Below are positions 49,175 through 54,768 of a stretch of DNA of 54,768 bases, in pieces. Both the position numbers and the translations under genes were made by a program. Under the pieces are notes generated by a model that was not told the DNA's origin, did no database searches, and worked only from the letters and a program-made list of their open reading frames with translations. The DNA is from CAVAWX01 sp963642995 (lineage in GTDB: Bacteria > Actinomycetota > Coriobacteriia > Coriobacteriales > QAMH01), in the NCBI GenBank assembly GCA_963642995.1, contig CAVIIZ010000005.1, positions 1 to 54,768 on the forward strand, given 5' to 3'. Within the stretch, counting starts at the first letter, position 1. Every line of letters starts with the position of its first letter.

Positions 49175-51214
49175 ATGACCCAGGCGGTCCTGGCATCGGT
49201 GGTCGTGCTGCTGCTCGTCGCGGCGGTGTGCCTGATCGTGCTCGTCGTGCGTTCCGGCAACACGAAGCGCGCGCGCATCTCGCTGGGCGAGGAGCGCCAC
49301 AAGGGCATGCCCTCGGGCACGGAGTCGCTCAACGGCGCGGGCACCAACGCCGACCGCAGCGTCTCCAGGCGCCTCTTCATCCTCTTCGGCTTCGTCGTCG
49401 CGGCGCTGGGGTCGCTGTTCGTGCGTTTGTGGTCCATGCAGCTCGTCTCCGGCAAGGACTACACCGCGCAGGCCGAATCCAACCGCACGACCGAATACAA
49501 GACGGCGGCCTCGCGCGGACGCATCTACGACCGCAACGGCAAGGAGCTGGTGGGCAACCGCTCCAGCTTCGCCGTGCTCGTGAACTCCGAGGTCCAATAC
49601 GACGAGGGCACGATACAGCGCCTCTCCAACGTCCTCGGCATCCCGCGCGAGACGGTCGCGCAGCTCGCGGCCAGTCAATCGGAGGGCGCGCAGGCCGACC
49701 GCCTGATATCGCTCGACGTCTCCGATCGGTCCGTGGCCTTCATCAGCGAGCACCCGGGCGCCTTTCCGGGCGTGCAGGTCGAGGCCCGCACCGTGCGCAC
49801 CTACCCGATGGGCAGCCTGGCCGCGCACGTGCTGGGCTACACGGGCACCATCTCGGCCGAGGAGCTGAAAAACCAGACCTTGGGGATGACCTACGAAAGC
49901 GGCGACACCGTGGGCAAGGACGGCGCCGAGCAGGCCTTCGAGGGCTATCTGCAAGGCGACCACGGCGTGAAGCGCGTGGAGATCAACGCGGCGGGCGAGG
50001 TGGTCAGCCAGTTGGACACGGTCGATCCCGTGCAGGGCAACGACGTGCGCCTGACCATCGACGCCGACATCCAGAAAGTGGCAGAAGACGCCTTGCAGCA
50101 GGCCTTCTCCGACGCGCGCACGAACAGCTATCTGAACGCGCGGGCCGGCGCCATCGTGTGCATGGACTGCACGAACGGCGAGATCATCGCGATGGCCTCG
50201 GCGCCCACCTACGACCCTGCCGAGTTCATCGGCGGCATATCCAGCGAGACCTGGGAAAACCTCACCGACGAGGATTCGGGGTACCCGTTGTCCAACCGCT
50301 GCATCGCCGGCCAGTACCCGGCCGCCTCGACTTTCAAGGGGTTCACCGGCCTGGCGGGCCTGCAATACGGCTACGCCTCGGAGGGCAGCACGTGGCATTG
50401 CGCGGGCACCTGGACCGGCTTCGGCGAGTCGTGGCCGCAGAAGTGCTGGAACGTCTACGGACACGGCGACATCGGCTTTCACATGGGCATCGTCGAGTCC
50501 TGCGACGTCGTCTTCTACGAGATAGCCAAGCGCTTCTACGAGGAGGACACGACCAACGTGGCGCTCCAGACCTACCTTCAGAGCTGGGGCTTCGGATCCA
50601 AGACGGGCATCGAGCTGCCGGGCGAGGCGGCAGGGCGCGTGCCCACGCCGCAATGGAAGAAAAACTACAACCGCGACGCGCCCGAAAACCAGGCCTGGCA
50701 GCCGGGCGATATGTCCAACCTCATCATCGGCCAGGGCGACCTGCTGGTCAGCCCCCTGCAGATTGCCTGCGGGTACGCCGGCCTTGCCACGGGGCGCATC
50801 CCCAAACCCGTGCTGCTGCACTCGGTCGTGAGCGCCGACGGCAAGACAGACGTCGTGGACGGCGCGAAGTTCCAGGGCTCGACGCTGTCGCCGGAATTCG
50901 AGCAGGAAAACATTGAGATCATGCGCAGCGGCTTTCGCGGCGTGGTGGCCGACGGCTCGGTGAAGAAGGTCTTCGCCGACATGGCCACCTCCGTCTCCGG
51001 CAAGACCGGCACGGGCGAGGTCGCGGGCAAGGACAACTTCGGCTGGTTCGTGGGATTCGGGCCTTCCGACGACCCGAAATACGTCTGCGCCTGCTGCATC
51101 GAGGAAGGCGGATCGGGCGGATCGTGCGCCGCGCCGGCCGTGCGCCAGGTGCTTTCCGCGGTGTTCGGCGAGGAAGTCGAGCACATATTCGTCGAGTCCA
51201 CGAGGGAGCGCTGA
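49175..51214 (+). CDS. mrdA: Penicillin-binding protein 2 (elongation transpeptidase)
   Basis: A 679-residue class B transpeptidase paired with RodA. The catalytic motifs are STFKG (Ser near 385), SCD near 441 as the SxN-type motif, and KTGTGE near 610. The dimerisation/pedestal domain (RGRIYDRNGKELVGNRSSFA) is normal. There are two hydrophobic helices, at about 5-27 and 66-88, where most PBP2 proteins have one. The ATG follows GGGGAAAGGAGGAACGC, a strong site. rodA follows after seven bases. Confidence 0.95.
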   Translation: MTQAVLASVVVLLLVAAVCLIVLVVRSGNTKRARISLGEERHKGMPSGTESLNGAGTNADRSVSRRLFILFGFVVAALGSLFVRLWSMQLVSGKDYTAQAESNRTTEYKTAASRGRIYDRNGKELVGNRSSFAVLVNSEVQYDEGTIQRLSNVLGIPRETVAQLAASQSEGAQADRLISLDVSDRSVAFISEHPGAFPGVQVEARTVRTYPMGSLAAHVLGYTGTISAEELKNQTLGMTYESGDTVGKDGAEQAFEGYLQGDHGVKRVEINAAGEVVSQLDTVDPVQGNDVRLTIDADIQKVAEDALQQAFSDARTNSYLNARAGAIVCMDCTNGEIIAMASAPTYDPAEFIGGISSETWENLTDEDSGYPLSNRCIAGQYPAASTFKGFTGLAGLQYGYASEGSTWHCAGTWTGFGESWPQKCWNVYGHGDIGFHMGIVESCDVVFYEIAKRFYEEDTTNVALQTYLQSWGFGSKTGIELPGEAAGRVPTPQWKKNYNRDAPENQAWQPGDMSNLIIGQGDLLVSPLQIACGYAGLATGRIPKPVLLHSVVSADGKTDVVDGAKFQGSTLSPEFEQENIEIMRSGFRGVVADGSVKKVFADMATSVSGKTGTGEVAGKDNFGWFVGFGPSDDPKYVCACCIEEGGSGGSCAAPAVRQVLSAVFGEEVEHIFVESTRER

Positions 51215-51221
51215 GGCCGCC

Positions 51222-52472
51222 ATGCCCCTTTCCCTGCCGCGGCGCGAACCGAAAGTCCATGTGCGCGAGGGCGTCGCCCCCAAGCGCCCCCTTCCCGGCG
51301 CGAACTCGACCGTCAACTTCCTCTTGCTGGCTGCCGTGCTCGTCTTGCTGGTCACGGGCGTGATCACCCTCTACGCCGTCACGCGCACCTCCACCGAGTA
51401 CTCCCTGTGGCGCCAGATAGGCGGCATCGGCATCGGCATCGCGGCCATGGCGGCGTTTTGGGTCTTCGACTACCGGCGCTTCTCCGAATGGTTCGTGCCC
51501 CTGTTCGTCCTCGACATCGTCTTGATCTTGCTGCCGATGGTGCCGGGGCTGGGCGTCGAGGTGAACGGCGCGACCTCGTGGATCCGCCTAGGCCCGCTCT
51601 CCTTCCAGCCCTCCGAGATCGCAAAGCCCGTCACCATCGTGGCCATAGCGGCGTTCGCGGCGCGCTTCGAAGGGCAGATCGACTCGGGGACGGCCTACCT
51701 GAAGCTGCTCGCAGCCCTGCTCGTGCCCGTCGCCTTGCTCGTGCGCGAGGACTTCGGGTCGGCGCTCGTCATCTTCATCGTCGGCTTTTCCATCATCTGC
51801 GTGGCCGGCGCGGCCAAGCGCTGGATCCTCATCACCGTCATAACCCTGGCCGTCGCGGCGGCGGGCGCCTTGTGCATGAACGGCTGGATCAGCGATTGGA
51901 CGGGCGGCAAGGTGCAGCTGATCAAGCCCTACCAGATGTCGCGCCTGCTCGTCTTCATCGACCAGGACAACCCCGACTACGCCGACGACGCCTACAACCT
52001 GAACCAGGCCAAGATCGCGGTGGGCAGCGGCGAGGTCACGGGCAAGGGGTTCGGCAACGCCACGCAAAGCTCCGGTGGCTTTCTGCCGGAATCCGCCACG
52101 GACTTCATCTTCTGCGTCTACGCCGAGCAGTTCGGCTTCCTGGGTTCGGTCATATTGCTGGGGCTGTATCTTGCGCTGCTGGGGGCGGCGCTGTCTGTCG
52201 GCCTTGCCGCAGGCGATTTGTTCGGCACGCTCATCACGGCAGGCGTCATGGCCATGTGGTTGTTCCAGATAATGGAAAACATCGGCATGGATTTGGGGCT
52301 CATGCCCATCACGGGCATCCCGCTGCCGTTCATGAGCTATGGTTCGTCGTTCATGATCACGAACTTCATATGCGTGGGGCTGCTATGCTCTGTGTGGGGC
52401 CGCCGCATGGATGTCGGCGGCAACGCCAAGACGAGAAAGGCGGGGTTGAGCAATGCCCAAGATGCCCATTGA
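51222..52472 (+). CDS. rodA: Rod shape-determining protein RodA (SEDS glycosyltransferase)
   Basis: A 416-residue SEDS-family peptidoglycan polymerase with about ten membrane helices. Family motifs are VNGATSWIRLGPLSFQPSEI, the conserved aspartate region KPYQMSRLLVFIDQDNPDYA, FLPESATDFIFCVYAEQFGF and GIPLPFMSYGSSFMITNF. It is seven bases after mrdA and overlaps the next gene by 20 bases. The MreBCD, PBP2 and RodA set is complete in one cluster. Confidence 0.96.
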   Translation: MPLSLPRREPKVHVREGVAPKRPLPGANSTVNFLLLAAVLVLLVTGVITLYAVTRTSTEYSLWRQIGGIGIGIAAMAAFWVFDYRRFSEWFVPLFVLDIVLILLPMVPGLGVEVNGATSWIRLGPLSFQPSEIAKPVTIVAIAAFAARFEGQIDSGTAYLKLLAALLVPVALLVREDFGSALVIFIVGFSIICVAGAAKRWILITVITLAVAAAGALCMNGWISDWTGGKVQLIKPYQMSRLLVFIDQDNPDYADDAYNLNQAKIAVGSGEVTGKGFGNATQSSGGFLPESATDFIFCVYAEQFGFLGSVILLGLYLALLGAALSVGLAAGDLFGTLITAGVMAMWLFQIMENIGMDLGLMPITGIPLPFMSYGSSFMITNFICVGLLCSVWGRRMDVGGNAKTRKAGLSNAQDAH

Positions 52473-53466
52473 CGTGAAACAGGTTATCGAGGCCGCCGTC
52501 GGGTTCGGCCAGGAATGCGACGAGGCGCTCGTGGTGGACGTGGTCTTCGACGCGACGGCCTCCGATGCTTTGATCGGGGCGCTGTCTGCCGCGTTGTGCG
52601 AGAACGTGCAGGCGGAAAACGCCGATGTGGCGCACTATGTGCTCTCCGGCGGGCTGCCCGCATTGCGCGCGGGCGCGGATTTGTGCGTGGTCGTGGGCGG
52701 GCAGTCGAGAAAGCTCGGCAACGTCATGGGCACGGCGCGCAACAACGGCACGGCGGCCGTGTGCGTGATAGAGCGCGACGTGACTTTCTTCACGGACGGC
52801 GTCGCGGGCGCGGATGCTGAAGGTGAAACGGGCGCTGCCGCAAGTGCCGCGGGCGCTGCGGGCGCGGGCGTCGCCGCGTCGGCGCCAAGCATCCCCATCC
52901 CCGACGAGACGGAGTACGTCGCCGCCATCGACGTCGACGACATCGTGGACGTGGACCTGTCCGGGGAGCGCCCGCTCGACCCCCTGGCGCTGTGGGCTGC
53001 CGCGCGCCTCCCGAAGAAGCGCCTGGCGCTGGGCGTGGCGTTTCCCTTCATGCGCCATGCCCTCGCACGCGAGCTCGCCCAGAGCAACGCCATAGAAAAC
53101 GCCGCGATCGGCGTGGTGGCCTTCGTGCCGGGCGCGGACATGCCGCTCATCACCGCAAACCAGGTGAAGCTCGTCTTGCAGATGGCGGCCATATACGGCA
53201 AGGAGCTGGACAAAGACCGGGTGAAAGAGGCCGCCGCGGTCGTGGTGGGGGCGTTCGGGTGGCGCGCGCTCGCCCGCCGGCTCGCAAAGCTCGTCCCCGT
53301 GCTGGGCATCCCCGTGAAGACGGGCGTCGCGTATACGGGCACCTTGGCCGTGGGTCATGCGGCCTGCGCCTATTTCGAGAACGGCGGCGAGGAAAAATAC
53401 GAGAAGGCAGTCGAGACGGTTGTGGAGAAGGGCAAGGGGCTGTTCACGCGCGCAGACGCCGCGTGA
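52453..53466 (+). CDS. DUF697-like protein
   Basis: A 337-residue protein. Residues 200-310 resemble the DUF697 membrane-associated domain of YcjF and some GTPases (TANQVKLVLQMAAIYGKELD, KLVPVLGIPVKTGVAYTGTL, AACAYFENGG). The N-terminal half has VVVDVVFDATASDALIGALS and ADLCVVVGGQSRKLGNVMGT, which resembles a GTPase-like fold but without a P-loop. An Ala/Gly-rich linker divides the halves. The function is unknown; it overlaps rodA by 20 bases, so it may act in the elongation machine. An ATG at 52462 is an alternative start. Confidence 0.7.
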   Translation: MPKMPIDVKQVIEAAVGFGQECDEALVVDVVFDATASDALIGALSAALCENVQAENADVAHYVLSGGLPALRAGADLCVVVGGQSRKLGNVMGTARNNGTAAVCVIERDVTFFTDGVAGADAEGETGAAASAAGAAGAGVAASAPSIPIPDETEYVAAIDVDDIVDVDLSGERPLDPLALWAAARLPKKRLALGVAFPFMRHALARELAQSNAIENAAIGVVAFVPGADMPLITANQVKLVLQMAAIYGKELDKDRVKEAAAVVVGAFGWRALARRLAKLVPVLGIPVKTGVAYTGTLAVGHAACAYFENGGEEKYEKAVETVVEKGKGLFTRADAA

Positions 53467-54626
53467 GGAGAGCCGGGCATGCCGCCGTGCAGATAGCAGA
53501 CGCCAATCTGGAGATAGACCTTGCGGTCGAGCTGGGCGACGCCGCGCTCGCAGGCGCCGAGGCCGTCGACGGGGCGCTCGCGCTCGTCGCGGGCGGCGTG
53601 GCGGCGACGGGCTGCGAGCGGGTCGTCTTGGAGGGCGCGCGGCGCCTGCCCGGCTTCGACGTCTCGGAGCTTGCGCGGCGCCTGGCGCCTGCGCTTGCGG
53701 CAGACGTGAGCGTGTTCGTCCGCGACGATGATGGCGGTGGCGGGGCCGGCGCCGGTGATGATGCCGACGGCGGCGGCGCCGGTGAAGCTGCCGGCTCCCG
53801 CGGGGCTGCGCCTCTCATGCTGCTGGCGCGGGGCTGCGCGCGCCGGGCGGGCGGCTTGGACATGGGCGGCGACTTCTCCTTGCGCATCGTGTACGCCAAA
53901 GGCGGCGAGGCGCTTGCCCTCTCGCACAGGGACACCATGCGCGAGCTGGAACGCTGCGTGCGCCGGGCGCAGCTGCCCTACGACGTAGGCCATGGCGCGC
54001 GCCCGCACATGAAGACGCTGCCGGGCCCTGCCCTGCCGCCGGGGTGCGCCGGGCGTGCCGAGCCTTTCGACGTGCGCCTGTGCGCGTACGTGCCCGCGGA
54101 GAGGGCATGCGACGCCTTGAACCGCGTGGCGCCTGCGGGGCTTTCATTCGCGTCGTGCGCGTACCGGGGTCTGCATGCCGCCGGCGCCGCGCAGGCCTTT
54201 TCGCTGAGCACCTGGGAGGCGCGTGTCGAAGGCGCCTCGCCAGACGAGCTGCAGGCTGCGCTCGACGGCCTTGTGGAGCAGGGCTTTCTCGAGCTGAAGA
54301 AGGTGAAGCAGACGAAGACAGGCCCGGTCGAGAAGGCAAAGCGCGTCGATTTCGCCGGCCGCCTCGTCTCGGCGCCGCGGGTAGCCGCCGCAAGCGACGG
54401 CGACGGTGCTTTTCCGGCGGCAGGCCCCGCGCCGGCGGGAAAGGGCGCGGCGCCCGGCGTTGTCGCGCCGGCAAGCACATGCCCCGCTTCGCGGTGCACG
54501 TGGACGACGCGCGATGCGGGAAACGGCGCCTTGCGTGCGGACCTGTTCATGGCCGAGGCGCTCTCGCGCGTGCCCGGTGCGCGGCTTCTCTCGCTTGCCC
54601 GCACCGGCCTGCGCGGCGGGCAATGA
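53463..54626 (+). CDS. DUF2344 (TIGR03936-like) protein with unusual N-terminal domain
   Basis: A 387-residue protein. From about residue 138 it matches the DUF2344 family (LRIVYAKGGEALALSHRDTM, LERCVRRAQLPYDVGHGARP). The family is usually encoded next to, or fused with, a B12-type radical SAM protein and often precedes rne/rng and rplU. No radical SAM gene is adjacent here. The first 137 residues have no recognised motif and end in a Gly/Asp-rich linker. The GTG at 53463 overlaps the upstream stop (GTGA); GTG 53487 is another option. Nothing else is coded before the window end. Confidence 0.75.
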   Translation: MRRAGHAAVQIADANLEIDLAVELGDAALAGAEAVDGALALVAGGVAATGCERVVLEGARRLPGFDVSELARRLAPALAADVSVFVRDDDGGGGAGAGDDADGGGAGEAAGSRGAAPLMLLARGCARRAGGLDMGGDFSLRIVYAKGGEALALSHRDTMRELERCVRRAQLPYDVGHGARPHMKTLPGPALPPGCAGRAEPFDVRLCAYVPAERACDALNRVAPAGLSFASCAYRGLHAAGAAQAFSLSTWEARVEGASPDELQAALDGLVEQGFLELKKVKQTKTGPVEKAKRVDFAGRLVSAPRVAAASDGDGAFPAAGPAPAGKGAAPGVVAPASTCPASRCTWTTRDAGNGALRADLFMAEALSRVPGARLLSLARTGLRGGQ

Positions 54627-54768
54627 CGCGCGCGCCGGACCTGAAGCGGCGGTTTCGCGTTTGAGTTGTGCCTTTTTGCGAAGTTGAGCCGAGGGGAACG
54701 ACCACTCGCGGAATCTCTCTCTCTCTGCGCCGTGTTCTAATGCCCCTCGTTTCAAAATCGTTTCAGCC
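54627..54768. other. Non-coding end of window
   Basis: No gene is visible. A (TC)6 run lies at 54714-54725. TCTAAT at 54736-54741 could be a -10 box of a gene beyond the window. In related loci rplU often comes next, but this cannot be confirmed here. Confidence 0.3.

Noticed and set aside
52462..52485. A second parS-like sequence near the start of the DUF697-like gene
   Set aside because: Only the right half matches; the left half does not, and it lies in coding DNA.
54714..54725. (TC)6 repeat near the window end
   Set aside because: Possible slippage tract, but no gene or start is visible next to it within the window.

Overview
The window is GC-rich (visibly around two thirds G+C, with strong G/C bias at third codon positions) and almost fully coding. 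Gene content suggests an anaerobic high-GC actinobacterium of the Coriobacteriia, most likely Eggerthellaceae: a transketolase split into two genes, a stand-alone ClpC, a large MalT/BTAD-type regulator, Tat-exported NlpC/P60 proteins, and the ftsEX, eno, FtsB-like and mreBCD-mrdA-rodA blocks. The placement is inferred from gene content and protein style; no rRNA is present to fix it.

Layout. 1-450 holds no gene but has two tandem palindromes and a promoter-like box. 451-12244: rmuC, a HemW-like radical SAM gene and a small unknown gene (both minus strand), then typA, a lone ABC ATPase, clpC, ispD-ispF and an isolated UDP-galactopyranose mutase ending at a clear terminator. 12399-17201 (minus strand): tRNA-Leu(CAG), leuA and an exonuclease/DinG-type helicase fusion. 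17343-19538: citrate synthase and a HEAT-like protein. 19641-24863 is the most accessory-looking part: two divergent unknown genes, a small Xre regulator, a 350-base regulatory stretch with a LexA-like box, a small membrane protein and an 890-residue BTAD regulator.

24918-34746 is core: secA-prfB, split transketolase, ftsE-ftsX, eno and an FtsB/DivIC-like gene. tRNA-Leu(UAA) follows at 34788, with its 3' end duplicated 186 bases downstream around three hairpins. 35211-42682: a small acidic protein, polyprenyl diphosphate synthase, a peptidoglycan-binding protein, two convergent NlpC/P60 paralogues, an orphan HipA-like kinase, an HdeD-like membrane protein and a metallophosphoesterase. 42679-43258 is a RelB-like/MazF-like toxin-antitoxin pair in a locally A+T-richer patch. 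43602-54626: cyclophilin, a TPR membrane protein, ndk, the mreB-mreC-mreD-mrdA-rodA elongation cluster, a DUF697-like protein and a DUF2344 (TIGR03936-like) protein.

Functional themes are envelope growth and division (FtsEX with NlpC hydrolases, FtsB-like, MreBCD/PBP2/RodA, polyprenyl synthase, glf), protein export and quality control (SecA, ClpC, cyclophilin), and translation (TypA, RF2, two leucine tRNAs). The most interesting signals are: (1) the two convergent NlpC genes carry a 132-base near-identical inverted repeat, in frame in both, so inversion between them would exchange their catalytic halves; (2) RF2 has Ser-Pro-Thr where the RF2 stop-codon recognition motif is normally Ser-Pro-Phe; (3) a tRNA-tail duplication flanks a three-hairpin element; (4) a LexA-like box sits inside a near-consensus promoter at 21424-21452.
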